Assembly: GCF_018333235.1 (NCBI RefSeq)
Contig: NZ_BORP01000005.1
Coordinates: 62,001-126,000 of the forward strand
DNA length: 64,000 bases
Reading direction: 5' to 3'
Origin: Ornithinibacillus bavariensis
GTDB lineage: Bacteria > Bacillota > Bacilli > Bacillales > Amphibacillaceae
Below, piece after piece: positions 26,125 through 35,448 of this stretch (the stretch's first letter is position 1; every line of letters starts with the position of its first letter). Made by a program: the position numbers and the translations under genes. The notes below the pieces were generated by a model that did not search any database, was not told the DNA's origin, and saw only the letters and a list, made by a program, of their open reading frames with translations.

Positions 26125-27525
26125 TTAATATATCTCCCAGCATGACAATAAGCTTCCTATTGCCTCTTCTAATTCTGCTTCTGGTATCCCAGCAAACCCT
26201 AATATTATCCGCGGTTGTTGTTCATCATGCTTTTCAATGGAATAGGTAGAGAGTGGATAAATCAAAATATTAGCATGCTCCGCTCTCTGAACTAGCTCTT
26301 CCTCATTCATCCCATTTCTCACTTCCATAATCACATGAAATCCCGATATATCGCTAACGATTTTAATTTTACTCTGAAACGCACGTAATATTTCTAGCGT
26401 TTTTTCCATTTTCCTTCGATAAACCTTTCGCATCCGATTCAAATGTTTTTCAAAGTCTCCCTCTTGCATAAATCGAGCTAAAATATGCTGGTCAATTCGC
26501 GATACAGTGCATTGGAAGAAGGAGAATTCTTCCTGATAACGCTCTAGTAGTTGTTTCGGAAGGACCATATAGCTTATTCGAATGGAAGGGATTAAAGATT
26601 TCGAAAATGTACCAAGATAAATAACCTTTCCACCTTGATCCATACCCTGTAGAGAGGGGATTGACTTTCCGCTATACCGAAATTCACTATCATAGTCGTC
26701 CTCTATAATATAGCGTTCCTCTTTACCACTAGCCCAGTTTAATAGTTTAATTCTTCTATTTGCCGAGAGCACCGAACCATATGGAAAGTGGTGGGATGGT
26801 GTCACATAAACAACATTAATTCCTGTTTTATCAAGAGAATCCAATAGGACACCTCTATTGTCTACCTTTAAGGGTAAGACTGGATTGGAAAACTTTTTTA
26901 GAATATGCGAGATAACATGATAGCCTGGATCCTCCACACCATATACCATTTTATGCCCAAGCATTAATATAAGCTGCTGTAGTAATGTTTCGATTCCTGC
27001 ACCGAGAAGGATGTCATCTGGAGAGCATTGTACTCCCCTTGCCTGATAAATATAATTAGCAATCTCTTTTCTAAGTTCATACTCTCCTTGTCGTTCCCCC
27101 AATAGAAGTAAAGATTGGTTTGCTTTATCCATAACATTTTTAGCATGCCTCCTCCATCTAGAAAATGGAAAATTCTCTGTGTCGATGCGACTTGGGTGAA
27201 AATCGTATCGGAAGGAATGCTTTATTTCTTTATTTTCTGTTTGTATTGGCTTAGCCGGTTGAATATATTCCAAATCCTCATATGCTAGTACAAAATATCC
27301 CTTTCTTGCTATTCCCTGTACATACCCTTCTGCAACTAACTGATCATATGCTTGCTCAACGGTGTTTTGGCTGATCTTTAGAAACTCAGCAAGTCTCCGC
27401 TTTGATGGGAGCTTTGTTTGAAATGGAATACGCCCCTCCATAATCTCCCGCTTTATATAGGTGTACAACTGCTCATATAAAGGTATTTTCTCTTCTCGAT
27501 TTAAATGACAAGACAACATATCCAT
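26125..27525 (-). CDS. pdxR: PdxR/MocR-type regulator (GntR domain fused to aminotransferase-like domain)
   Basis: A 466-residue regulator with an N-terminal GntR winged helix-turn-helix (about 10-80, LPSKRRLAEFLKISQNTVEQAYDQL) joined to a fold-type I aminotransferase-like domain. The PLP lysine is Lys309 in LGTFSKSLIPSIRIS. PdxR proteins sense pyridoxal phosphate and activate the PLP synthase genes. It is divergent from pdxS with a 122-bp gap, the usual arrangement, which supports the name. Confidence 0.9.
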   Translation of the reverse strand: MDMLSCHLNREEKIPLYEQLYTYIKREIMEGRIPFQTKLPSKRRLAEFLKISQNTVEQAYDQLVAEGYVQGIARKGYFVLAYEDLEYIQPAKPIQTENKEIKHSFRYDFHPSRIDTENFPFSRWRRHAKNVMDKANQSLLLLGERQGEYELRKEIANYIYQARGVQCSPDDILLGAGIETLLQQLILMLGHKMVYGVEDPGYHVISHILKKFSNPVLPLKVDNRGVLLDSLDKTGINVVYVTPSHHFPYGSVLSANRRIKLLNWASGKEERYIIEDDYDSEFRYSGKSIPSLQGMDQGGKVIYLGTFSKSLIPSIRISYMVLPKQLLERYQEEFSFFQCTVSRIDQHILARFMQEGDFEKHLNRMRKVYRRKMEKTLEILRAFQSKIKIVSDISGFHVIMEVRNGMNEEELVQRAEHANILIYPLSTYSIEKHDEQQPRIILGFAGIPEAELEEAIGSLLSCWEIY

Positions 27526-27647
27526 CGCTACTCCCCCTATCTGGCACCATTAAGATTTACAAATCTGATACTTTTAGCCATGCCAATTACTATCTATAAT
27601 AAAATAAAATTCCATATTGCAAAATCAATATGATTGGAGTGTTTCAT

Positions 27648-28526
27648 ATGGGAAAGCTATTAAGTAATAAACAAGAAAAACTACAAATGCCATTAGGTGG
27701 CGTTATTATGGACGTTGTTAACGCAGAACAAGCCAAAATAGCTGAAGCATCTGGTGCGGTAGCTGTTATGGCTCTTGAACGTGTTCCTTCTGACATCCGT
27801 GCAGCGGGTGGTGTTGCTAGAATGGCAGATCCACGTATCATTGAAGAGGTTATCGATGCAGTTAAAATCCCTGTTATGGCAAAAGCCCGAATAGGTCATA
27901 TCGTAGAAGCAAAAGTACTAGAAGCAATCGGAATTGACTATATTGACGAAAGTGAAGTACTAACACCAGCTGACGAGGAATTCCACATTTTAAAAAGCGA
28001 TTTTACGGTACCATTTGTTTGCGGATGTCGTGACCTTGGTGAAGCAGCAAGAAGAATTGGTGAGGGAGCGACTATGCTTCGAACCAAAGGGGAACCTGGT
28101 ACAGGTAACATAGTTGAAGCTGTGAGACATATGCGAAAGGTGCAGGCACAGGTTCGCAAGCTTATCCATATGAATGAGGATGAGTTAATGACAGAAGCAA
28201 AAATATTAGGTGCACCATTTGAAATCTTAAAACAAATTAAAGAACATGGAAGCTTACCAGTCATGAACTATGCTGCAGGAGGGGTAGCAACCCCAGCCGA
28301 TGCTGCCTTAATGATGGAGCTAGGTGCTGACGGTGTTTTTGTTGGTTCAGGTATCTTCAAATCGGAAAACCCTGAAAAATTCGCAAGGTCTATTGTTCAG
28401 GCGACGGCTAACTACAAGGACTATGATCTAATTGGTAAACTATCTAAAGAGCTAGGAAGTCCAATGAAAGGGATAGAAATTTCCAAGCTTAGCCAAGAGG
28501 ATAGAATGCAAAATCGTGGTTGGTAA
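27648..28526 (+). CDS. pdxS: Pyridoxal 5'-phosphate synthase lyase subunit PdxS
   Basis: A 292-residue (beta/alpha)8 synthase that makes PLP from ribose 5-phosphate, glyceraldehyde 3-phosphate and ammonia. The catalytic lysines are visible as Lys79 in VMAKARIGH and Lys147 in [11 protein letters not shown] use the ATG at 27648 because it gives the normal N-terminus [13 protein letters not shown] and follows a GGAG site; the frame opens 18 bp earlier. The glutaminase partner PdxT is not encoded downstream, unlike the usual pdxST operon, so ammonia must come from a PdxT encoded elsewhere or from free ammonium. Confidence 0.95.
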   Translation: MGKLLSNKQEKLQMPLGGVIMDVVNAEQAKIAEASGAVAVMALERVPSDIRAAGGVARMADPRIIEEVIDAVKIPVMAKARIGHIVEAKVLEAIGIDYIDESEVLTPADEEFHILKSDFTVPFVCGCRDLGEAARRIGEGATMLRTKGEPGTGNIVEAVRHMRKVQAQVRKLIHMNEDELMTEAKILGAPFEILKQIKEHGSLPVMNYAAGGVATPADAALMMELGADGVFVGSGIFKSENPEKFARSIVQATANYKDYDLIGKLSKELGSPMKGIEISKLSQEDRMQNRGW

Positions 28527-28544
28527 TCGACCATAAAAAAAATA

Positions 28545-28592
28545 GCATACCAGACAGATGAATTTGTTGAATTCTCTAGCTGGCTGGTATGC
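28545..28592 (+). terminator. Hairpin after pdxS
   Basis: GCATACCAG and CTGGTATGC (28545-28553 and 28584-28592) form a 9-bp stem around a 30-nt loop. No clear T-run follows, so termination is possible but not certain. Confidence 0.45.
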
Positions 28593-28780
28593 AATACCTC
28601 CCCAAATCCTATCAAGCTTTATTCTTGCCCTTTGAAACATAATCATGAATTTAGAAAGCTACATATTCATTGGTATAATTCACCCAAGATTCCATAGCAT
28701 CTTTCCCCTTCAAGTAAACTGAAACTTTTCCTTTATAGAAACGTATTTTATTTATAACTTCTTTTAATCGGGGTATTGAA

Positions 28781-29164
28781 ATGAATTATTCATTCGATTC
28801 AGATTTGAATACGTTTGATTTCTTTCCGATATTTTTTACTATTATTTTCATTATTGTTATCGGAGCATTCTTGATGACTGCTGTTAAAGGAATATCCCAG
28901 TGGAGAAAAAATGAGAATTCTCATACATTAACTGTATTTGCTAATGTAACAAGCAAACGAACCGATGTCACGCACATACATCATTCAAACGACCACCATC
29001 ATCACTCTAGTACCTCTTATTATGCAACATTTGAATTTGAGAGTGGAGATCGCCAAGAGTTTCAAATCACAGCTAGGGATTATTCTCAAATTGCTAATCA
29101 TGATCAGGGAAAACTCACCTTCCGAGGCACTCGATTTTTGGGTTTTGAGAGAGACAGAACTTAG
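28781..29164 (+). CDS. DUF2500 family membrane-anchored protein
   Basis: A 127-residue protein with one N-terminal transmembrane helix (about residues 14-36) and a small beta-rich domain. The segment YYATFEFESGDRQEFQITARDYSQI followed by LTFRGTRFLGFER is diagnostic of DUF2500. A His-rich stretch (HIHHSNDHHHH, about residues 65-76) precedes it. The function is unknown. It appears monocistronic between pdxS and a YtcJ-type amidohydrolase. Confidence 0.82.
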   Translation: MNYSFDSDLNTFDFFPIFFTIIFIIVIGAFLMTAVKGISQWRKNENSHTLTVFANVTSKRTDVTHIHHSNDHHHHSSTSYYATFEFESGDRQEFQITARDYSQIANHDQGKLTFRGTRFLGFERDRT

Positions 29165-29266
29165 GTTAATACCTGTTCCCATTGCTTAAATGAGCAGATT
29201 TACAAGTTCAAATAAAATGTTAAAATGATACGTGGAAGGAATCCATTTAAAGGAGAATAGAAAAAT

Positions 29267-30865
29267 ATGGCACATTCACCTGAAATCATTATCACGGGTA
29301 ACAGAATTTTTACAGGCACCTCAACAGAGCCTGTACCAGCAGCTATTCTAATCGCACGAAATAAGATTATTGATGTAGTAAATAAGGATGCAATTGACCA
29401 ATATAAAAATACAAATTGTACCGTCTATGACTTTGGCGATAAACTCATCATGCCTGGCTTCCATGACTTTCATATTCATTTATTATTAGGAAGTATGTTG
29501 TCCAATAGTGTTAATCTAACGAATGCAAAGTCTGCTATTGAGGTAGCCCATTTAGTTCAAAAATATGCTGATGAGCATCCTGAAGTCCCTTTTATTCTTG
29601 GTAGTGGCTGGGATGATAATACTTGGATAGAAAAAGAGGAAGTACATAGAAGTTATCTTGATGAGGTAGTTTCTGATAGACCTGTACTGCTATATCAAGC
29701 CGAATTTCATAGTGCTTGGGTAAACAGTGCAATGCTTCAATTGGCAAATATTACTCGTGATACTGTCAATCCTGATTTTGGCGAGGTCATAAAAGACAAA
29801 AGTGGTGAGCCAACAGGGTTATTATTAGAGCACGCTGTTGGTCTAGCAACTAAAGCTATGCCAATGGATTTGGCTTATAAAGAGCAATTACTTGAACAAT
29901 TTTTAAAGGAAGCCAATCAATATGGGATTACATCGGCCCATGACCTTCTCAGGCTCCCTGAAATGAGCACGGAAGAAGCTGAGATATATGCAGATTTTGA
30001 ACAAAGGAATAAACTGACTGCCAGGATTCACTTCGTTGCACCGTTAAATGGCAACATCGAAGAAGCAAAACGCCTACGAGCAGCATATCACTCCAACATG
30101 GTGCAGTTTACTGGTTTTAAACAATTTATCGATGGCGTGATAACTAGCTACACAGCTTATTTAGAAAAGCCTTACACAAATAAAACAGAAACCATTGGTG
30201 GAACAGTTTATCCCGAGGAACTAATAAAAAATTGGACGCTAGAAGCCGATAAGGAAAAATTCAGAGTTCGCTTCCATTGTATAGGTGATAAGGCGGTAAG
30301 ACTTGCTTTAGATACATTTGAAGAGGCAGAGAAACAAAATGGGAAGAGAGATTCCAGACACTCCATTGAGCATATCGAAATGATTCTAGAGGAAGATATA
30401 CCCCGATTTAAAGAATTAGGAGTATTAGCTTCTATTCAACCAGAGCATATTAATGGTTCATCCTACGAAGTCTTCCAGGATCTAATTGGAGAAGAACGGA
30501 TGCAGCGATATATGCTTCAGAAAACGCTTCAGGACAATGGTGCCACTTTGGTATTCGGAAGTGACTACCCGGTAGTTGGTTTAAATCCACTCTCTGCTAT
30601 ATATCGTGCTGTCACCCGCTTGGATGATGAACAAGTGATATGGCATCCAGATGAGACAATTACATTGGATGAAGCATTAAAGGCATACACTTATGCCCCT
30701 GCATACGGATCGTTTCGCGAACAGGAGCTAGGTACAATTGAAGCTGGTAAATTGGCGGACATCATTGTGTTAGATCGAGATTTATTTTCCATACCTGCAG
30801 AGGAGATAAAAGATGCCTCTGTTATTTTTACAATGGTTGATGGTCGTGTAGTATTTGAAAAATAA
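29267..30865 (+). CDS. Amidohydrolase, YtcJ family
   Basis: A 532-residue metal-dependent amidohydrolase. The first metal-binding motif is DFHIH (about residue 67), later His ligands appear in RFHCIGD and HSIEHIEM, and the C-terminal GSDYPVVGLNPLSAIYRAV is typical of YtcJ. The final residues return to the small beta-sandwich domain (GKLADIIVLDRDLF). Substrates of this group are mostly unknown N-substituted amides or formamides. An AAGGAG ribosome binding site is present. It is a single-gene unit. Confidence 0.85.
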   Translation: MAHSPEIIITGNRIFTGTSTEPVPAAILIARNKIIDVVNKDAIDQYKNTNCTVYDFGDKLIMPGFHDFHIHLLLGSMLSNSVNLTNAKSAIEVAHLVQKYADEHPEVPFILGSGWDDNTWIEKEEVHRSYLDEVVSDRPVLLYQAEFHSAWVNSAMLQLANITRDTVNPDFGEVIKDKSGEPTGLLLEHAVGLATKAMPMDLAYKEQLLEQFLKEANQYGITSAHDLLRLPEMSTEEAEIYADFEQRNKLTARIHFVAPLNGNIEEAKRLRAAYHSNMVQFTGFKQFIDGVITSYTAYLEKPYTNKTETIGGTVYPEELIKNWTLEADKEKFRVRFHCIGDKAVRLALDTFEEAEKQNGKRDSRHSIEHIEMILEEDIPRFKELGVLASIQPEHINGSSYEVFQDLIGEERMQRYMLQKTLQDNGATLVFGSDYPVVGLNPLSAIYRAVTRLDDEQVIWHPDETITLDEALKAYTYAPAYGSFREQELGTIEAGKLADIIVLDRDLFSIPAEEIKDASVIFTMVDGRVVFEK

Positions 30866-31216
30866 AGGTTTAACATTAACATAAGCGAAAAAAAGTCCAC
30901 ACTAAAGGATTGTGCGTACCAAAGGATAAAATTTCACTTTCACTGTTGAGGTGTGCACCAAAAAGTGTGGACTCTATACGCTATAATCCAATTCAGGCCC
31001 TACTTAGATTAACGATTCATATACCAGTTGAAAATGTAGAAATAGGATTATAGATTCATAATACATTTCTTGCTAGAAAAACAACTCACAAAGTGGAAGG
31101 GACATAACTAAACAATGTTATTTAAAGACGAACAATTAATTGCTTGTCTGTCCCCCTTTTTTGTCCATTCTTATTTAAATCAAGGTGCATAATGGTAATA
31201 GGGGATAATGCTTTTA
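30866..31216. other. Intergenic region with two large hairpins
   Basis: Between the YtcJ-type gene and the converging MarR-type gene. AGTCCACACT (30894-30903) and AGTGTGGACT (30964-30973) form a 10-bp stem enclosing 60 nt. On the minus strand it is followed by a run of seven T, so it can act as a distant terminator for the MarR-type transcript. A second structure at about 31102-31165, GGGACA to TGTCCC followed by six T, would terminate plus-strand transcripts. I see no convincing gene. Confidence 0.5.
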
Positions 31217-31636
31217 TTAACGTTTAGCATTCTCAATTAACCTTTTGAGTACGTTGATAGTTATTTCATATTCCTCTTCTGAAACCCCCTCAAATAATTG
31301 CATTCTAGTTTTTTGTTGTGTGGAAAAAATATCATGAAAAACTTCCTTTCCTTCTTCCGTCATTGAAATTAAAGTCTCTGGAGCATTCAATTCGATAACC
31401 CAATTTTGCCGAATAAAATGGGTAATAATTTCGTTAAGCATAGAATCATCAATAAAATGACTTAATGAATTTAGTAAATCCTCTTTTGAGATTCTGTCCC
31501 TTTCATATACTGTATTTAACACCTGCCAGTGAGATCTTGTTAAGTTATATTTTTCTAATTTTTGGTTAACCATAGCTGAAATCGATTTATCTGCTTCTCT
31601 TAACCAATAACCAATTGGTTTTCCACCTTTATGCAT
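31217..31636 (-). CDS. MarR-family transcriptional regulator
   Basis: A 139-residue winged-helix regulator. The opening GYWLREADKSISAMVNQKLEKYNLTRSHWQVLNTV is the typical MarR dimerisation helix and first HTH helix, and the wing region lies around residues 80-95 (NWVIELNAPETLISMTEEG). It has a pattern of conserved Leu/Trp rather than known ligand motifs. It is followed upstream by a TauE/SafE-type permease gene in the same orientation, 144 bp away, which could be its target. The inducer is unknown. Confidence 0.8.
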   Translation of the reverse strand: MHKGGKPIGYWLREADKSISAMVNQKLEKYNLTRSHWQVLNTVYERDRISKEDLLNSLSHFIDDSMLNEIITHFIRQNWVIELNAPETLISMTEEGKEVFHDIFSTQQKTRMQLFEGVSEEEYEITINVLKRLIENAKR

Positions 31637-31780
31637 GATTATCCCTCCATCAATGGTTTAAATAAAACAATTTTATTTACTGCTACCGCTTAGTGTTAAT
31701 TATAATGCTATTTACTCCTTTTAAATCCGTCTTGAGGTTGATTAAATCTGTACTAAGATATCATGAACTAATCTTTTACT

Positions 31781-32524
31781 TTACCACATGTTCTCCACAA
31801 CTACTTGAATAATAATTGCTAAAGTCACAGCTCTTAATATTGGTTTGATATAGACAGGATTTAACTTTTCAGCAAGCCGTACACCAATCTGTGCCCCTAT
31901 AACGGATCCACAAAGTAAAGTAATCGTTAACCCCCAGATAATTTTCCCCGCAGAGATATACATGATAGCTGCACCTATACAGCTCGAAAACGTAGCAAGC
32001 CTCACATAGGCTACTGCCCGGATATAATCCACCTTCAAATATCCAAACAGATAAAACATCAGCGTCCCTTGACCAGGACCGAATAACCCATCATATATCC
32101 CAATACTATATAGACCAGGAATGCTTATTTTGGATGGTCTTAGTCCATTCTCACCAGTAAAATCCCGTTTTCCAATCAGTGATGTAACAAAAGCAAACAA
32201 GAGTAATATTACTGCGATGATGTATAGATAATCAGCAGAGATCAATGACGCTATAAAGCCTCCACTCCATCCTCCTAGTAGACTAATCGGAATCATCCAA
32301 TAGCATTCTTTCATATTTATTTTCTTTTGTCTTAACAAGTGAATAAAACTAGAAAAAGAACTAACCGTATTTGAAACCTTATTTGCTCCTATTGCAGAAT
32401 GAACTGGAATACCTAAGACTAACATTGTTGGTAGACTAATTAATCCACCACCACCCGCTATAGTACCTAATGTAGTGGAAATAATACCTGTAAAAAAGAT
32501 GATAATATACTCCATACTGAACAC
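31781..32524 (-). CDS. TauE/SafE-family membrane permease
   Basis: A 247-residue integral membrane protein with about seven to eight hydrophobic helices. The duplicated half motifs GGGGLISLPTMLVLGIPVHSAIGANK (N-terminal) and DGLFGPGQGTLMFYLF (C-terminal) are diagnostic of the TauE/SafE (formerly DUF81) anion exporters, which move sulfite, sulfoacetate and related organic anions. The substrate cannot be decided. It lies upstream of the MarR-type gene. Confidence 0.87.
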   Translation of the reverse strand: MFSMEYIIIFFTGIISTTLGTIAGGGGLISLPTMLVLGIPVHSAIGANKVSNTVSSFSSFIHLLRQKKINMKECYWMIPISLLGGWSGGFIASLISADYLYIIAVILLLFAFVTSLIGKRDFTGENGLRPSKISIPGLYSIGIYDGLFGPGQGTLMFYLFGYLKVDYIRAVAYVRLATFSSCIGAAIMYISAGKIIWGLTITLLCGSVIGAQIGVRLAEKLNPVYIKPILRAVTLAIIIQVVVENMW

Positions 32525-32628
32525 CCCCTGTATTCAGTATAGCTGTATTTTTCGATAAGAAATAATACTATATTTATATATAAAATGATAACTAAAAATT
32601 ATACCTAAACACTACTATCTTCAAATTT

Positions 32629-32657
32629 AAAAAGCGCCTGGATATTTCCAGGCGCTT
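32629..32657 (-). terminator. Terminator of katE
   Basis: A 10-bp perfect stem AAGCGCCTGG/CCAGGCGCTT is followed on the minus strand by TTTTTAAATTT. It lies about 85 bp after the katE stop codon. Confidence 0.8.
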
Positions 32658-32740
32658 AGATGCAGACACTAAATTAATTTATATTTTAATCCCCTTCTAA
32701 TTGCCTATCGTATTATTCGCACGTATTTCCCCCTTTTCAC

Positions 32741-34774
32741 TTACCGATACCAGTGACGATGCTGACGAACAGCTTCTACAAATTGTTTGGCAAATTCTGA
32801 AGCATTGTCACTAGAAATCACTCCAGATTTATTCGTATATTGATTCAGTTCCAACCACTGTCTTCCTTCTCCAGTTGCTCCAAGTGTCTTCTTATGTCGA
32901 AATGCTTCATCAAGAAAATGTGCCACTTTACGATTGAATTCCATATCCTTGCTACTACCTCTTACCATGTACACAGCATCATACAGCACCGAATCAGCAG
33001 TATATACATTTTGTGTAGCATTAAGAATAACTCCATTTGTTCCATGAACTGGTCCAAGATCTTCACTAATGATTTCAGGAACTAATCCTTCTGTTCTCCA
33101 ACTATCAAGAACTGCTTTCACGAAAGGCCCATTAAACCCGTTCGTTATAATAACTGCTACCTTTCGTGTTCTCGCACTCTTTACCGTATTTAATTGACTT
33201 AATGCAGGAGACGACTTAGTAACTGTTGACCCACCGCTAACAGGCTCTTTTACACCAATATTTTTAGCAATAATTCGCGCCATTTCCAGATTCACATTTG
33301 CAAATAGATCCACATTCTGTTGCCTTACAGATATACTTTTCACCTTCCCAAGCTCAAAGCTAAATGCATCAATAATATGCTTTTTCTCAGGGTCACTCAT
33401 ACTATTCCAAAACATAGTAGCCTGAGAGAAGTGGTCCGTAAAGCTAGTACTTCTTGCACGAATTTTTCTTCCTTCGACCTTCTCCTCATAATGCGCATAT
33501 CCCCCTTCCTCAGGAGGAACCGGTGATGGCGTATTGCCAGCTAATGAATTACGATGAAAATTTACCCGACCGACATTAATCGTCTGTCTGCCATATCCAT
33601 CTCGTTGATTATTATAGAACTGGCGGATTGGTCTGTTGATTGGAAGCTCATGAAAGTTTGGACCGCCAAGTCGGATTAACTGTGTATCTATATACGAAAA
33701 AAGTCTAGCTTGTAACAGCGGATCATTCGTAAAATCAATACCCGGGACAACATTGCCTGGATGAAAGGCAACTTGTTCTGTTTCTGCAAAGAAATTATCA
33801 ACATTTCTTGTTAAGGTCATTTTTCCTATTATCTTAACTGGAACCTCTTCTTCTGGCCATAGCTTGGTTGCATCTAATATGTCAAAATCAAATTTAAACT
33901 CATCTTCCTCATTTAAAATTTGAATCCCTAGCTCATATTCGGGATAATCCCCCCGTTCTATTGCTTCCCATAAATCATGCCGATGAAAATCTGGGTCAAC
34001 TCCCATTAGCTTTTGCGACTCCTCCCAAATAAGTGAATGTGTACCGAGCTTTGGCTTCCAATGGAACTTAGCAAAAAACGCCTCCCCTTGTTGATTAACC
34101 AATCGGAATGTATTGACGCCAAAGCCCTCCATCATACGGAAGCTTCTTGGTATAGCTCGGTCTGACATAATCCACATAACCATATGAGCATTTTCTGGAT
34201 TATTGGCAACAAAGTCCCAAAAGTTATCATGTGCAGTAGATGCTTGAGGGGTATCAATATGGGGTTCTGGTTTGAAGGAATGGACGACATCTGGAAATTT
34301 AATTCCATCTTGGATAAAGAAGACTGGTATATTATTTGCTACAAGGTCATAGTTCCCCTCTTCTGTATAAAATTTTGTAGCGAAACCCCTGGCATCTCTT
34401 GCGGTGTCTGCAGATCCTCTCGAACCATTAACTGTAGAAAATCGTACAAAAACAGGTACTTTTCTAGAGGTATCCGTAAATATCTTCGCTTTTGTGTATC
34501 TCTCCATGTTCTCATATAATTGAAACTCACCATGTGCAGCAAAACCACGGGCATGTACCACTCTTTCTGGAATTCTTTCATGATCAAAGTGAGTCATTTT
34601 TTCCCGAAAATGAAAGTCTTCCATCAGCGTTGGACCTCGAACACCTGCTGTTAAGGAAAGCTCATCCTCCGATATCTTAACGCCTTGATTCGTCGTCATA
34701 TCCTTTCCCTTGTCTGTCACCCGAAATATTTCCAGATGCTGGTCTTTTTCATCGTTGTTCCTTTTATCTGTCAT
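32741..34774 (-). CDS. katE: Large-subunit catalase (clade II, KatE type)
   Basis: A 677-residue monofunctional haem catalase. The distal His74 is in [12 protein letters not shown], the conserved Asn region is [12 protein letters not shown], and the proximal Tyr is in [15 protein letters not shown]. The C-terminal about 150 residues (from [10 protein letters not shown]) form the DJ-1/class I glutamine-amidotransferase-like domain found only in large-subunit catalases. The length matches B. subtilis KatE, a general-stress enzyme under sigma-B. I could not identify a convincing sigma-B promoter upstream. The divergent neighbour is ybxH. Confidence 0.95.
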   Translation of the reverse strand: MTDKRNNDEKDQHLEIFRVTDKGKDMTTNQGVKISEDELSLTAGVRGPTLMEDFHFREKMTHFDHERIPERVVHARGFAAHGEFQLYENMERYTKAKIFTDTSRKVPVFVRFSTVNGSRGSADTARDARGFATKFYTEEGNYDLVANNIPVFFIQDGIKFPDVVHSFKPEPHIDTPQASTAHDNFWDFVANNPENAHMVMWIMSDRAIPRSFRMMEGFGVNTFRLVNQQGEAFFAKFHWKPKLGTHSLIWEESQKLMGVDPDFHRHDLWEAIERGDYPEYELGIQILNEEDEFKFDFDILDATKLWPEEEVPVKIIGKMTLTRNVDNFFAETEQVAFHPGNVVPGIDFTNDPLLQARLFSYIDTQLIRLGGPNFHELPINRPIRQFYNNQRDGYGRQTINVGRVNFHRNSLAGNTPSPVPPEEGGYAHYEEKVEGRKIRARSTSFTDHFSQATMFWNSMSDPEKKHIIDAFSFELGKVKSISVRQQNVDLFANVNLEMARIIAKNIGVKEPVSGGSTVTKSSPALSQLNTVKSARTRKVAVIITNGFNGPFVKAVLDSWRTEGLVPEIISEDLGPVHGTNGVILNATQNVYTADSVLYDAVYMVRGSSKDMEFNRKVAHFLDEAFRHKKTLGATGEGRQWLELNQYTNKSGVISSDNASEFAKQFVEAVRQHRHWYR

Positions 34775-34890
34775 CTATATACACCTCCCCATTCATAGAT
34801 ATGTAGGTAACCACATAAATATCCTTCTGAATTGAAAAGGATGCGATTGAGAATTACTAAAAGTATATATAAATGAGGAGTTGTTTGTTT

Positions 34891-35082
34891 ATGGGTGCAA
34901 TTGAACGTAGCGGTTATCGGTTTGAGCCAGAATTTAGTGTGATTGAACAAAATGGTGCCATTCATGTATACCACCAAGGGGAGTTTATAGAAGAGATAAA
35001 ATTTTCTTTTTCAGGGAAATATCCATTGGTCGATAAAATTGAAGAGCTTGTGGATGAATATTGTCAGGAAAGAGGTTTATAA
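34891..35082 (+). CDS. ybxH: YbxH family small protein
   Basis: A 63-residue soluble protein starting MGAIERSGYRFEPEFSVIEQ and continuing with GAIHVYHQGEFIEEIKF, a close match to the small Bacillus protein YbxH of unknown function. I take the ATG at 34891, which has GAGGAG about 10 bp upstream, rather than the in-frame start 18 bp earlier. It is divergent from katE and ends shortly before a large hairpin. Confidence 0.8.
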   Translation: MGAIERSGYRFEPEFSVIEQNGAIHVYHQGEFIEEIKFSFSGKYPLVDKIEELVDEYCQERGL

Positions 35083-35090
35083 AATAAAGA

Positions 35091-35178
35091 AAGCCTACCT
35101 TCATGGTAGTAGACCTAAAAAGTTATGGCTAATAATCTAACTTTTTAGGGGGCAATACCCATATGGTAGGCTTTTTCT
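35091..35178. terminator. Nested double hairpin, bidirectional terminator
   Basis: An outer stem AAGCCTACC/GGTAGGCTT (35091-35099 and 35165-35173) encloses an inner 11-bp stem CCTAAAAAGTT/AACTTTTTAGG (35114-35124 and 35139-35149). The outer stem is followed by five T on the plus strand and a T-rich tract on the minus strand. It separates converging ybxH and the DUF2187 gene and can serve both. Confidence 0.75.
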
Positions 35179-35366
35179 TACTTAACTACTTTATAATTTT
35201 TATGATTAACGACTGTTTTAATTGGCTCGTCTCTAACCTTATTATGGCCTATCTCGACGATTACAGAATTTTCTCGAACAATAAGGACTTTTCCTTTCTT
35301 TCCTTTATGTTCTCCATTTACTATTTCTATTGTGTCTTCAACATTTGCTTGTGTAGAATTTGTCAT
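35178..35366 (-). CDS. DUF2187 family protein (KOW-like)
   Basis: A 62-residue protein with a KOW-like core: TIEIVNGEHKGKKGKVLIVRENSVIVEI (residues 12-39). This matches the small DUF2187/YkvS-type proteins of Bacillales, of unknown function; the KOW fold suggests nucleic-acid or ribosome contact. It has a good AGGAG site and is convergent with ybxH. Confidence 0.82.
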   Translation of the reverse strand: MTNSTQANVEDTIEIVNGEHKGKKGKVLIVRENSVIVEIGHNKVRDEPIKTVVNHKNYKVVK

Positions 35367-35448
35367 TATGATTACTCCTTTTAAAACTTGTTATCCTTGC
35401 TCATAGTATTACTCATACAGTATTTTCAAATTCAACTACAGATCATTA

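Noticed and set aside
31123-31200. 25-codon frame beginning MLFKDEQLIACL
   Set aside because: It is too short and lies in a terminator-like hairpin, with its only purine-rich stretch too far from the ATG.
32741-34990. Sigma-B promoter upstream of katE
   Set aside because: Expected from the B. subtilis orthologue, but I could not find GTTTAA and GGGTAT at correct spacing in the upstream region.
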